A program made the position numbers and the translations under genes. The notes beneath the pieces were generated by a model. It worked only from the letters and a program-made list of their open reading frames with translations. It ran no database searches and was not told the DNA's origin. Positions 22,034 through 31,573 of a stretch of 64,000 bases of DNA are shown in pieces (position 1 is the stretch's first letter; each line of letters begins with the position of its first letter). Origin of the DNA: Acetivibrio alkalicellulosi (GTDB lineage Bacteria; Bacillota; Clostridia; Acetivibrionales; Acetivibrionaceae). The stretch is taken from the NCBI GenBank assembly GCA_008125075.1, contig VLTH01000002.1, positions 2,364,232 to 2,428,231 on the forward strand. Reading direction: 5' to 3'.

Positions 22034-22993
22034 CTAATTTATTTTACAAAAATGATCAAATATATCTTTTGAAAGTTTTGGAACCCTTAATATATTTAAA
22101 TGACCTGCATGATAGTTATAAATATTTTTAAAACCTTTATTATCAATAAGATTTTTAAGTTTTTTACCTTCTATTATCAAATCATATTTTGAATTTGCCA
22201 CTGCTACATATTTCATATCTAGATTGTCTGGCATATTTTTGCATGGATCCAATTCTTCAAATATTATGTCTGTAAAACTTTTATGACAGTTACATTTATC
22301 TAAATCATCTCTAATACTCCCTAACATAGGGTTGTCCCATATTAGATTGCTAAGATCCATAACAGGGTTAATTAAAAAAATACCTTTAATCTTTTTTGCA
22401 AGAGTAAAATATCTTAATGACACACATCCCCCCATACTAAACCCTACAAGCATAATTGGCTTGTTATTTTCAATGATTTGTAAAGAAGCCTCTATATCAA
22501 GAATTGCTTGTTTAAATGCAATTTTAGACCTGTATAAATCCGCACTTAAAAAATACTCTCCACTAAATAAACTTTTTAATGGCTTTCTTCTTAAATGATA
22601 TGGCAATATCATAAGAAAAACATTAAACTTTAATTCATTTAATAATCGAATTAAAAATGTATAATTCATTACACTCTCATCAAACAGTCCATGAATCAAT
22701 AAAATATTTCCTATTGGCTCATTACATGAACTATTATATAAATAAATAGTATTGTTCTCTTCATAGTAAAAACACTGATAAAAAGATGGTATCTCGATAC
22801 AGTTTAAGTCTTGAACACCTTTTAAGTATTTGATTTTTGATACATCAATTTTACTTTTGTAAATATCAGCAAGAGATATTTCATCGCCAGTAAAATAAGA
22901 TGTTTTTGGTGAATGACTTACTCTTATAAGTTTTTCATTTATTATTTTTTCAATTGCAATATTATCCACAAATCTTGAACATGCTTCATTCAT
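22034..22993 (-). CDS. Alpha/beta hydrolase of the biosynthetic cluster
   Basis: 319 residues. The core has the oxyanion/early strand sequence ILLIHGLFDESVMNY, the nucleophile elbow GFSMGG (Ser in GxSxG), an acid candidate in NSKYDLIIEG and a C-terminal His in YHAGHLNIL, so the triad looks complete. A 100-residue N-terminal extension precedes the hydrolase fold. Start at ATG 22993, eight bases after GGGGTG; a longer frame begins 39 bases upstream without an SD. Since the synthase has no thioesterase domain, this may release or trim the product (inference). A lipase or peptidase-like role on another substrate cannot be excluded. Confidence 0.8.
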   Translation of the reverse strand: MNEACSRFVDNIAIEKIINEKLIRVSHSPKTSYFTGDEISLADIYKSKIDVSKIKYLKGVQDLNCIEIPSFYQCFYYEENNTIYLYNSSCNEPIGNILLIHGLFDESVMNYTFLIRLLNELKFNVFLMILPYHLRRKPLKSLFSGEYFLSADLYRSKIAFKQAILDIEASLQIIENNKPIMLVGFSMGGCVSLRYFTLAKKIKGIFLINPVMDLSNLIWDNPMLGSIRDDLDKCNCHKSFTDIIFEELDPCKNMPDNLDMKYVAVANSKYDLIIEGKKLKNLIDNKGFKNIYNYHAGHLNILRVPKLSKDIFDHFCKIN

Positions 22994-23067
22994 ATAGACT
23001 ACACCCCTAAAATAAACTATATATAACATCATTTATTGCAAAAAAACATAAAACACTACTAAATCTA

Positions 23068-24549
23068 TTATTTTCTTAAAGCCTTCTTATCAATCTTCCC
23101 AATATTATTTCTTGGTAGAACGTCTAAAAATGTCACCTGCTTTGGCAATTTAAAATTGGCGAGTTTAGTAGACAAATACTTAATTAGTTCTCTTTCTGAG
23201 ACCTTTGAACCTTCTTTAGTAACAACAAATGCAGATACAACCTCTCCGTAAAGACTGTCTTCAACTCCTACTGCAGCAGAATCAATAATATCTGAATGTG
23301 AATTTAATGCTGCCTCAATTTCTATAGGAGAAATTTTCAAGCCTGCCACATTAATAAACTCCGTTTTCCTGCCACTAATTACATATGAGCCATCACTTCG
23401 CTTATAACCAAAATCTCCTGTGTATAACTTTCCATTTTTTATCCGCTCACTTGTCTCTTCCGGACGTTTTAAATAACCAATCATAAGTCCCTTGCCCTTT
23501 ACCGTTAGCTCTCCAATAATTCCATCATCTACCACCGAGTCATTTTCATCAACAACTTCAATTTCTAAAATTCCTTCTGGAGGAAATCCAACATTTCCAG
23601 AAGGCTGTGGTAACATTGACATTCTAGTTGCTATTAAAGTTGTAGCCTCTGTCAATCCATATCCCTCATCTAAGTATATTCCAACATTTTCATACCAGGA
23701 ACTAGCTGTGTCATAAGTCAGTGGTGCTGCCGCACAAAAAGCTGCTTTAAGTTTTCTAAGATATTTCATAATTGAATCATATCTTAGTAGTTGTTGATAA
23801 TGTGTAGGCACTCCAAAAATATGTGTAATATTCTCCTTTGATATTATTTCAGCAACTTTAGTTGGATGAAAAGATCTCATAAAAACAATTGCAGCTTTAT
23901 GAGATAATACAGGAATAAGTAACGATACAGAACCATAAGCATGTGAAAATGGTACAAAGCATATAAGCCTGTCCTCTATGGTATATGTATACATTGACTT
24001 ATTACACTTTTCAAGAAAGGTATAATAACAATTATTAGACAACATAACAGCTTTAGGCGTAGATGTTGAACCTGAAGTATATAATAACATAGCCATTTCA
24101 TCTTGTTGAAATTTATGCATATCTATTAAACTATACTCTACGTCCGATTTATATGCTTCTTCGATTTCTTTAACTTCAAATACTTCTATCTCAGTATCAA
24201 CCAAATTTTTAACTATACTTCTATCTAAATGAGTAATAAGGCACTTAGAACCGGAATCATTAATATAATACTTTAATTCATCTGCTTTAAAAAGAGGGTC
24301 TATAAGACATATAACACCTCCAATATATTGAACCGCTAGAAGAACAATTGCAGCCTCTGCACTATTATACAAATGAGATGATACAACTGTTCCAGAAGTA
24401 ACCCCTCTTGTCTTTAGTAGCACTGCAACTTTTAGAACTGCCTCTTTAAGTTCCCTGTATGATAACCTGTTATCATTTTCTGCATCAACAATAACCTCAT
24501 TATCAAGAAATCTTTCATCGGTATTAAACAAAAAATCACAGTAATTCAT
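23068..24549 (-). CDS. AMP-forming acyl/aryl ligase (ANL superfamily)
   Basis: Activates a carboxylic acid as acyl-AMP and passes it to CoA or an ACP thiol. 493 residues. ANL motifs in order: P-loop LLYTSGSTSTPKAVMLS, aromatic region FSHAYG, YGLTEATT, YTGDFGYKRSDG with SGRKTEFINVAG, and the C-terminal catalytic Lys in NNIGKIDKKALRK. SD GGAGG lies six bases before ATG. No carrier or condensation domain is attached. Sitting between the hydrolase and the KASIII/ACP genes, it probably loads a starter acid onto the free ACP (inference). The substrate (fatty or aryl acid) cannot be read from sequence alone. Confidence 0.9.
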   Translation of the reverse strand: MNYCDFLFNTDERFLDNEVIVDAENDNRLSYRELKEAVLKVAVLLKTRGVTSGTVVSSHLYNSAEAAIVLLAVQYIGGVICLIDPLFKADELKYYINDSGSKCLITHLDRSIVKNLVDTEIEVFEVKEIEEAYKSDVEYSLIDMHKFQQDEMAMLLYTSGSTSTPKAVMLSNNCYYTFLEKCNKSMYTYTIEDRLICFVPFSHAYGSVSLLIPVLSHKAAIVFMRSFHPTKVAEIISKENITHIFGVPTHYQQLLRYDSIMKYLRKLKAAFCAAAPLTYDTASSWYENVGIYLDEGYGLTEATTLIATRMSMLPQPSGNVGFPPEGILEIEVVDENDSVVDDGIIGELTVKGKGLMIGYLKRPEETSERIKNGKLYTGDFGYKRSDGSYVISGRKTEFINVAGLKISPIEIEAALNSHSDIIDSAAVGVEDSLYGEVVSAFVVTKEGSKVSERELIKYLSTKLANFKLPKQVTFLDVLPRNNIGKIDKKALRK

Positions 24550-24579
24550 AATATACCTCCTAGCAATATTATTTAAAAT

Positions 24580-25617
24580 TTAATACTTAAAAATTAAACC
24601 TCCACTAGTAGCGCCTGCTCCATGAGCCATCATCATAACACGATTACCTTTTTTTATTTTCCCTGTATTAATAAGCTCATCAAAAATTAGTGGACTCATT
24701 GAAGCAACTGTATTCCCATACTTATAAAACAAGCTAAGGCTTTTTTCCTTTGGTATATTAAGAGCATCTAATTGCGCCTCCCATATTTTTGTTGATTGGT
24801 CAGATGTTATAAAATAATCTATATCCTCAAGAGTTAAATTACTTTCAGACAATAGTTTGTCAGCTATAACTTTTGCATTATAAACTGAAGATTCTAAAAC
24901 TATGTTTCCATCAATAACCTTCATATTAAAAGTGTCAAAATCCAGCTCTCTATCCTCCTTTAAAAGAGTTGTACCAAGAGGGATAAATGCATTTTCATAT
25001 AACAAGTGATTAGTAAACATGTATGATGAGATAAAGTGCTTAGTATTTGAATATCCTAAAAGAACAGCTGTAATAGCATCTCCAAATAAAAATAATGTTT
25101 TAGGATTGGGCTCTTTCCACCTTTGTATTCCATCTGAAGTTACTCCACCTCCAATAACTATTACATAGTCATCTCCTGCTGCGATAGATTTTAGTGCCAT
25201 ATCAATAGCTTGAACAGAACCACTACACGCACATGTTATATCAAATGCAGGTATCCCTTTTTCTACTTTCAATTTTTTTAAAAGTCCAATTGATGTGGAG
25301 GGAATGTTGTAAGTTCCAATCAACTTGCTGTATATTATCTTATCAACTTTATCAATTTCTATTTTAGCTCTTTTTAAACACTGAGTTACAGCATCAGCCA
25401 TTAACCCTTCAAGGCTTTCATCTTCACTAATCCACCTTCTTTCTTCAATTCCTAGTGAAAATTTTACTGCCCTGTCGGACGCAATTATATTATATTGATC
25501 TATAATATCTTGATTGGTAACAATTCTTTTTGGCAAACCAATACCCGTAGATACAATCTTGGCATATCTATCAATACTCAAAGGCTTAACATCTGGAAAT
25601 CTAATATTTGAAACCAT
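24580..25617 (-). CDS. KASIII-like condensing enzyme A (Cys present, His missing)
   Basis: 345 residues, ketoacyl-ACP synthase III fold. The nucleophile is kept: Cys131 in FDITCACSGSVQA. The Asn motif is kept in KYGNTVASM. The PHQAN motif reads TSDQS, so the catalytic His of FabH is replaced (Ser, or Asp, by alignment). C-terminal GAGATSGGLIFKY fits the family. Start at ATG 25617, four bases after AAGGGGG. Such substitutions occur in KASIII relatives that transfer acyl groups or work as heterodimers (family knowledge). Its neighbour 26033-27076 is a homologue without the Cys, so a hetero-complex is likely (inference). Confidence 0.87.
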   Translation of the reverse strand: MVSNIRFPDVKPLSIDRYAKIVSTGIGLPKRIVTNQDIIDQYNIIASDRAVKFSLGIEERRWISEDESLEGLMADAVTQCLKRAKIEIDKVDKIIYSKLIGTYNIPSTSIGLLKKLKVEKGIPAFDITCACSGSVQAIDMALKSIAAGDDYVIVIGGGVTSDGIQRWKEPNPKTLFLFGDAITAVLLGYSNTKHFISSYMFTNHLLYENAFIPLGTTLLKEDRELDFDTFNMKVIDGNIVLESSVYNAKVIADKLLSESNLTLEDIDYFITSDQSTKIWEAQLDALNIPKEKSLSLFYKYGNTVASMSPLIFDELINTGKIKKGNRVMMMAHGAGATSGGLIFKY

Positions 25618-25670
25618 TGCTCCCCCTTTACACTGGTACAAGAAGACAGTTTCCTTGCACCACCTCTATA

Positions 25671-25766
25671 AATTTATGCGCATGCCAATTGTTTGCTTGA
25701 CAAACAGACACATGATTGAACAACATTCATTAACACTTAACTTTCATATTGTGTTGATGAACTTTA
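25671..25766. repeat. R1 repeat copy a (divergent)
   Basis: Shows the R1 core in degenerate form: TTTATGCGC, then TTGTTTGCTTGACAAACA, CACATG, ACATTCATT and a closing GATGAACTT. It fills the gap between the ACP and KASIII-A genes, so the repeat sits within the cluster transcript. Confidence 0.6.
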
Positions 25767-26009
25767 TTAATTGTGCATTTTTTCATATAAGTGCTGTACA
25801 ATGTTTTTCACTATAAATAATTCTGGTCTTGCTTCAATCATTGGAACTGAAAAAGTTTCTGAAAATCTGAATCCCAATTCAACTAATGCTATTGAATCAG
25901 CAAACAAATCATCTACAAGATCTGTGTCTAAACTAACCTCCTTTTCGTCAACACGCAAATAATCAACTATTAGTTCCTTTGCTTTTGAATAAATGTCATT
26001 ATACTCCAT
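25767..26009 (-). CDS. Free-standing acyl carrier protein
   Basis: 80 residues, single ACP helix bundle. The phosphopantetheine motif is DDLFADSIALVELG with the expected Ser. SD AGGGGGAAG lies before ATG. Lies between the two KASIII-like genes. Unlike the carrier domains of the synthase it has a normal attachment Ser, so it is the best candidate for the loaded carrier of the ligase and condensing enzymes. Confidence 0.9.
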   Translation of the reverse strand: MEYNDIYSKAKELIVDYLRVDEKEVSLDTDLVDDLFADSIALVELGFRFSETFSVPMIEARPELFIVKNIVQHLYEKMHN

Positions 26010-26032
26010 ATTTCTTCCCCCTCTTTAGTTAA

Positions 26033-27076
26033 TTAAAATTTATATATAATTCCACCGCCACTTATTCCTTCTCCATGAGATATTAGCATTACATTCATGC
26101 CTTCCTCTATCTTTCCACACCTAATACCTTCATCTATTAGCAAAGGCAACATTGCCGACATTGTATTTCCACAATTTCTTAATAACGAAATACTTTTTTC
26201 TTCATTTACCCCTAATGTTTCTAGTGTTAATTCCCATAACTTTTTATTGTTCTCAGTTACCAAAACAAGATCAATATCATCCATGCTAAGACCACTTTCA
26301 TCAAGTATATTTTTAGATACTTCAATTGTAGCTGATCTATAGAAATCCTCAGCCTTCTTCCAGTTTTCCATTTTATAAGTGTCAAACACAAAGGAAAAAT
26401 CCTTTCTAAGCAAAAGGTCATTGGTTCTATCTACAATTGACATAAGACTTAGACAAAAAGCTATTTCGTAATATTGATGATTTGAATAAAAATAGCTTGA
26501 TAAGATATGTTGATCATTAGAATAACCAAATAACAAAGAAGCAGATGCATCTCCAAATAAAAATGCCACTCGTGGATCATTTTTACTTATAAGCTTTATA
26601 TTTATCCCTCCTGATGATAATAAAACAAGTTCATCCCCAGCATTTATATAATTTTCAATTAAATCTACTGAATGCAAAAAAGATGATATTCCTCCATCAA
26701 CATCAAATGCATGAACAGCCATACTGCTGCCAAGTTTATTTTGTAATCTGCTTGCTGTCATTGGAAGAAGGTTATCTCCAAAATATTTATTAACTATAAT
26801 TCTTGATAGTCTTTCCGGATCCAAACAATAGCCATCAAGGCATTTTTTTGCAGAAGCCACAAGAATATCACTATCATCCCATGACTTATTAGCAATATGC
26901 CTTTTGTAAACTCCAATTGACTTTTCAATTACACTACTTCTAAAGGGAAGATTACCATCATTTATTATATCATCATTTGTCAAAACTCTTTCAGGTAAAA
27001 AAGATGCTGAAGAAAGTATTTTGCAAAACCTCTTAATTGTCTTCTTCTTGTTCTTTGGAAAATAAAACTCTCTCAT
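26033..27076 (-). CDS. KASIII-like protein B (catalytic Cys and His both missing)
   Basis: 347 residues, clearly homologous to the neighbouring KASIII-A across its length. At the Cys position it has Ile130 (FDVDGGISSF against FDITCACSGS). The PHQAN position reads VTENN. Asn remains in RNCGNTMSAM. The C-terminus GEGISGGGIIYKF is intact, and there is no frameshift, so the loss of residues looks selected rather than decay. Start at ATG 27076, four bases after GGGGAGA. By analogy with PqsB/PqsC-type pairs it is probably a structural or specificity partner (inference). It is the first gene of the cluster in the direction of transcription. Confidence 0.85.
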   Translation of the reverse strand: MREFYFPKNKKKTIKRFCKILSSASFLPERVLTNDDIINDGNLPFRSSVIEKSIGVYKRHIANKSWDDSDILVASAKKCLDGYCLDPERLSRIIVNKYFGDNLLPMTASRLQNKLGSSMAVHAFDVDGGISSFLHSVDLIENYINAGDELVLLSSGGINIKLISKNDPRVAFLFGDASASLLFGYSNDQHILSSYFYSNHQYYEIAFCLSLMSIVDRTNDLLLRKDFSFVFDTYKMENWKKAEDFYRSATIEVSKNILDESGLSMDDIDLVLVTENNKKLWELTLETLGVNEEKSISLLRNCGNTMSAMLPLLIDEGIRCGKIEEGMNVMLISHGEGISGGGIIYKF

Positions 27077-27153
27077 AATATCTCCCCATTTTTGTTTAAA
27101 ATATGTTTCTGGCAATATAATACTTGTATTTTAAAAATCAGAATTAAAAACGA

Positions 27154-28692
27154 CTAGGCTACTTTAGACTTCATTGCCTCTATAAAAACATTAACAACAT
27201 ATGGATCAAAATGTGTCCCTGAGTTAACTACCAGTTCTTCAACAGCTTGTTCTATTGTCATTTTTTTACTATATGGTCTTTCTGACACCATAGCATCAAA
27301 TGAATCTGCAACACATAATATTCTAGCTCCTAAACTGATCTCATCTCCCTTTAGTCTATCAGGATATCCTTTCCCATCATACCTTTCATGATGATGTCTT
27401 ACATAGTCTATAAGTTGATCCATTCCTTCTAAAGGCTCTAAAATATTTTGACTATATCTAGGATGTTGACGTAGTAAGGAAAACTCTTCATCAGTTAATT
27501 TTTCTTTTTTATTGAGTATAAATTTGGGGATTTCAATTTTACCAATATCATGAAGTAATGCTGCATATTGAATTATAGATATTTCCTTAATGTCAAGCTC
27601 CATAGCTTCTCCAATCATTACTACATATGTAGATACACGTTCACAATGTCCCAGCGTATATTTATCTTTTGCAGATATTGTGCTTAAAAGTCCCTTAAAC
27701 ACTCCAATTAGCTGCTGGTGATCAGAACTAATGCTTCTGCGAATTTGCAAAATTGCATCTTTATATAAATGAACTTTATCTTTACCTAGATTTTTCGCAT
27801 GGTATAAAGCCATATCTGCCTGATATATAAGTTCATTTTTGCTTTTGGCCTTATTTGGATATTCTGAAAATCCAATTGACAAAGTAAGTTTATTATATGC
27901 TTCCTTCTGATTAAAAATAACTTTTTGACTTTCAAAGTCTTTCTGTATATCTTTTGCTCTTTTTTCTAGCTTCTCTAAGTCATCGCCAGTAACAATAATT
28001 GCAAATTCATCCCCGCCATATCTGCAAATACATTCATCCTCTGCACTTACTTTTGTTAAAATGGATACTGTTTTTTTAAGAATTGAATCTCCAAAATTAT
28101 GTCCATATATGTCATTAAACATTTTAAAATCATCAATGTCCAGCATTATTAGACCTATTGACTCACCACTTTTTTGTGATTTTTGAATTTCTTTTTCAAG
28201 CATCATATGAAAAAATCTTTGATTGTATGCTCCTGTTAGCTCATCTTTTATAGTTAACAATTCAAGTCTTGTTTTTTGCTTTTCTTGTTTATATGTAAGC
28301 ATTGATATAAACACTGCAAACATAAGTGTTGATAGCTTAAGAGTTAATCCTAACCATCCATTTATATAAAACACTTCTGATTTTTGATTTAGTGCAAATA
28401 TTATTGCTACTATATCAGATAAAATCATTAATATAGATATTGACAATCCAATATAGGAAAAACGAAATACCATTAATATAATTATTGTAGAGTGAATTTG
28501 ACTGATAAATCCTTTAAAATCTAATGCTACAATATCCATTACTTGAATATAGGACAAAAGTGCACCAATAATAAAATAGATAGTTAATTCTATTTTTCTT
28601 GATGAAGTACCCAAATAGTGATTTGCTAAAGGTTTTACTGTATTGTTAAAAGAATTTAATTTTCCATCAATATCCTTTATTATTGTTATCAT
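27154..28692 (-). CDS. Membrane GGDEF and HD-GYP protein (cyclic di-GMP turnover)
   Basis: 512 residues. Four or five hydrophobic segments occupy residues 25-135. GGDEF domain about 150-310 with LDIDDFKMFND and intact CRYGGDEF; no RxxD inhibitory site is visible before it. HD-GYP domain about 325-510 with HCERVSTY, LHDIGKIEIP, HHERYDGKGYP and ADSFDAM. Both synthesis and breakdown of c-di-GMP are possible. ATG 28692 is preceded by GAGG six bases upstream. It ends 77 bases before KASIII-B with no clear terminator, so read-through into the biosynthetic cluster is possible. Confidence 0.95.
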   Translation of the reverse strand: MITIIKDIDGKLNSFNNTVKPLANHYLGTSSRKIELTIYFIIGALLSYIQVMDIVALDFKGFISQIHSTIIILMVFRFSYIGLSISILMILSDIVAIIFALNQKSEVFYINGWLGLTLKLSTLMFAVFISMLTYKQEKQKTRLELLTIKDELTGAYNQRFFHMMLEKEIQKSQKSGESIGLIMLDIDDFKMFNDIYGHNFGDSILKKTVSILTKVSAEDECICRYGGDEFAIIVTGDDLEKLEKRAKDIQKDFESQKVIFNQKEAYNKLTLSIGFSEYPNKAKSKNELIYQADMALYHAKNLGKDKVHLYKDAILQIRRSISSDHQQLIGVFKGLLSTISAKDKYTLGHCERVSTYVVMIGEAMELDIKEISIIQYAALLHDIGKIEIPKFILNKKEKLTDEEFSLLRQHPRYSQNILEPLEGMDQLIDYVRHHHERYDGKGYPDRLKGDEISLGARILCVADSFDAMVSERPYSKKMTIEQAVEELVVNSGTHFDPYVVNVFIEAMKSKVA

Positions 28693-28808
28693 ATTTGTCC
28701 TCATATTTTAAAATTTATTTACTATTATTATACTTTAATATTCGATATATTTCTATATAAAACTGTATCAAATGCATATACATTTAAAAAAACTCTTTAT
28801 TTTATAAC

Positions 28809-29696
28809 CTATTTTAACCATACGTCGTATTTATTAACAAAATCTACGGGATTATATGACATTTTTGCTTTTCTCAAACCATCGATACCAAGGTCTTGCT
28901 CTCTATTTATTAGTGAAACATTTCTCCATTCATTTTCACAAAACTTTTGATTTATAAAAGTATATAGTCCTCTTATATCACTATTAGCTTTCTCAATGTG
29001 AATTACTGCACAATCAGAACTAATTAATTCTCCTACAGTATAGGCTTCAAATTTTCCATTTACTTTAATTAATGCACCCTTACAATCTAAATTCATAAAA
29101 TTCTTTAAAACTTCTATATTAGCTAATTTCTCTCCATATAAGGTTTTATTTGTTTCACAATTTCTTTTATTACACCACTCTTCATTTATTCTTAAAGCTT
29201 CCTCAACATAATCTTCATTAAATTTTACATATTCATAATTATATAGTTTAATAAAATTATTAATATGATTCCTCTTACTATGATACTTTTCACCTTTTAA
29301 ACTAATAAGTCTATCGGATAAATAAAGGTAATCACTATTATCTCTGTCACTTATAACTACCTTCTCATACTGTTCAAAGTATTTCAATTTACTTTCCTCT
29401 ACTCTTTTAAAAACAATTTCCCAGCGATTTTCATGAAAATACTCTCTTATTGCATTTATTGCATTCTTAAATCCATCTTTTGAATATTTTCCTATAGGGG
29501 TAAATGCAAAAGACTCTTTCTCTAAATGTGCAATTATACAAAGCATATCGTTAATCTCAAAAAACTTTAAATTGTACTGATTTCTCCACATAAACAAATT
29601 TGTAAAGTTCATTTCAGAAGACATATATTTGTTTTTTTTTAAGTAACTATTAAATAAATTTTTATCCCCTATTTTTATGACTCTAAGTTTAGGCAT
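28809..29696 (-). CDS. DUF2156 protein (GNAT-like, aminoacyl-phosphatidylglycerol synthase C-terminal type)
   Basis: 295 residues, soluble. Features fit the DUF2156 family: N-terminal SSEMNFTNLFMWRNQYN, KRNHINNFIKLY in the middle and INREQDLGIDGLRKAKMSYNPV at the end. These proteins share the acyltransferase fold of lysyl-phosphatidylglycerol synthases, but this one has no membrane part, so the substrate is unknown. SD GGGAGG is four bases before ATG. Flanked by AT-rich gaps; probably its own transcript. Confidence 0.85.
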   Translation of the reverse strand: MPKLRVIKIGDKNLFNSYLKKNKYMSSEMNFTNLFMWRNQYNLKFFEINDMLCIIAHLEKESFAFTPIGKYSKDGFKNAINAIREYFHENRWEIVFKRVEESKLKYFEQYEKVVISDRDNSDYLYLSDRLISLKGEKYHSKRNHINNFIKLYNYEYVKFNEDYVEEALRINEEWCNKRNCETNKTLYGEKLANIEVLKNFMNLDCKGALIKVNGKFEAYTVGELISSDCAVIHIEKANSDIRGLYTFINQKFCENEWRNVSLINREQDLGIDGLRKAKMSYNPVDFVNKYDVWLK

Positions 29697-29810
29697 AGAA
29701 CCTCCCTAACTATGTAAGTATTTCGAAAAAAATAAATTTTTAAAATGTATTTTTACAAAATATTTAAATAGGCTAAAACAAAACTCACAACATGTTATAT
29801 AATGCTATTT

Positions 29811-30938
29811 TTATACCTTTTTGATTTTTTTGACAGAATCTATTATAGCTATTAAAAATTCTGTTGCTTTTACCATATCATCAATTTTAATTTGCTCATC
29901 CACACTGTGTATTTTATCCATTCCAATGCTAATGTCAACAGACTTTATTCCCTTTGAATTTATAATATTAGTATCACTACCTCCACCGGTAGCTTCTAAC
30001 TTTAATTCAACTCCTGATTCTTTTGCTGCAATTTTTAATATTGAAATAATATCATCTGTTTCATCAATAAAAAAAGCAGGATAAAGACTTTCTTTAGTAA
30101 AAATAACTTTTCCACCATATTTATGAGCGGATTCTTCAAAACACTTCTTCATATGCTCTGACTGGACGTGTAGCTTTTCATTGTTTCTACTTCTTGCTTC
30201 AGCTTTTATTTCAACACTTTCACATACTATGTTTGTTGCTTCTCCACCTTTAATAACCCCTATGTTTGCAGTTGTCTCATTGTCAATTCTTCCAAGCTTC
30301 ATTTTAGATATAGCTTCAGAAGCAATTTGAATTGCACTTATTCCTTTTTCAGGCTCAACTCCTGCATGGGCTGCTTTTCCAGATATTTTTATGTCAAATG
30401 TATTTTGAGTAGGAGCTGAAATAGCCACACAACCTATTTCACCACCATTATCCATAACAAATCCAAACTGTGCATTAATGTTTTGAATATCAAGATTCTT
30501 TGCTCCTAGCAATCCAACCTCTTCCGCTACTGTAAATACAACATAAATATCACCATGATCTAAGTTTTTCTCCTTAATAACTCTTATGGATTCTAAAATG
30601 CACTCAACTCCAGCTATATCATCAGAACCCAGTACAGTTGTTCCATCTGACTTAATAATATCTTCAATTATTCTAGGTTTTTTACCTATGCCTGGATTTA
30701 CTGTATCCATATGGGCCATTAAAAGAATCGAGGGTATATTTTCCTTACCCTTCAATTTTGATATAATATTACCTGTGTTTCCACCTATTTTGACTGCTGT
30801 ATCATCTTCTTGAGCCTTAAGTCCCATTTTAGCCAACTTATCAATTAATGTGTCTGCCATTTCTCTTTCATCAAATGACAAACTATCAATGCTAACTAAT
30901 TCACAAAATTCACGTATCATTCTATCCCGTTTAACCAT
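29811..30938 (-). CDS. M20-family peptidase, PepT-like
   Basis: 375 residues. Zinc ligands and catalytic residues are in place: AHMDTV (His and Asp), GSDDIAG, AEEVGLLGAKNL (catalytic Glu pair), MDNGG and a late GGGSDTN. The dimerisation domain begins near SGKAAHAGVEPEKG. Closest to the tripeptidase/carboxypeptidase PepT-like group. Start ATG with AGGAG eight bases upstream. It follows trmL by 12 bases, so the two form one transcript. Confidence 0.92.
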   Translation of the reverse strand: MVKRDRMIREFCELVSIDSLSFDEREMADTLIDKLAKMGLKAQEDDTAVKIGGNTGNIISKLKGKENIPSILLMAHMDTVNPGIGKKPRIIEDIIKSDGTTVLGSDDIAGVECILESIRVIKEKNLDHGDIYVVFTVAEEVGLLGAKNLDIQNINAQFGFVMDNGGEIGCVAISAPTQNTFDIKISGKAAHAGVEPEKGISAIQIASEAISKMKLGRIDNETTANIGVIKGGEATNIVCESVEIKAEARSRNNEKLHVQSEHMKKCFEESAHKYGGKVIFTKESLYPAFFIDETDDIISILKIAAKESGVELKLEATGGGSDTNIINSKGIKSVDISIGMDKIHSVDEQIKIDDMVKATEFLIAIIDSVKKIKKV

Positions 30939-30950
30939 AGTTACAACTCC

Positions 30951-31439
30951 TTACCAGGAATATTTTGTCAATCTACCTTTCCACATTAGGCTTTTAAAAT
31001 TATTTTGTCTAAGTGCTTCATATATTATAATGGCAGCAGAATTAGAAAGGTTTAAAGATCTAGAATGTTCTTTCATTGGAATCCTTATACAGTAGTCTTT
31101 ATTTTTAGATAAAAGTTCTTCCGGCAAACCTGCTGTTTCCTTTCCAAACACAATAAAACAATCCTCAGGATATCTTACATCAGCATAAGTATTAAGAGCT
31201 TTTGTTGTAGCATAATAGAAAACACTTTTATTATATTTTAAAAATAACTCTTCTAAGCTATCATAATAATTCACATTAACCTGGTTCCAGTAATCTAAAC
31301 CTGCACGTTTTAAATATTTGTCTTCAACTGAAAAACCCAAAGGCTTTATCATATGCAACCCGGCTCCTGTAGCAGCACAAGTCCTTGCAATATTGCCTGC
31401 ATTTTGAGGTATTTCAGGTTCAACTAATACAATTTCCAT
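30951..31439 (-). CDS. trmL: tRNA (cytidine(34)-2'-O)-methyltransferase
   Basis: 162 residues, SPOUT fold. Typical TrmL motifs: LVEPEIPQNAGNIARTCAATGA at the start, FGKETAGLP and IPMKEHSRSLNLSNSAAIIIYEALRQ at the end, which form the SAM-binding knot. Methylates the wobble ribose of certain leucine tRNAs in the known members. Upstream of the PepT-like gene. Confidence 0.95.
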   Translation of the reverse strand: MEIVLVEPEIPQNAGNIARTCAATGAGLHMIKPLGFSVEDKYLKRAGLDYWNQVNVNYYDSLEELFLKYNKSVFYYATTKALNTYADVRYPEDCFIVFGKETAGLPEELLSKNKDYCIRIPMKEHSRSLNLSNSAAIIIYEALRQNNFKSLMWKGRLTKYSW

Positions 31440-31526
31440 TATAAAGCTATACTCCTCTCAACTTAATCAAAAATAATATTTATTCTTTCTAAAATATTAA
31501 AAATTTAAACTCTATATACATTCTTA

Positions 31527-31573
31527 TCAAACAGGCACATGCGCAGCCACATTCACTGGCTTATAAATGTCTA
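31527..31573. repeat. R1 repeat copy b (short, internally deleted)
   Basis: Keeps AGGCACATGCGC, ACATTCACT and ATAAATGTCTA, the R1 core and right end, with the middle lost. It overlaps the 3' end of the small membrane ORF. Confidence 0.5.
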
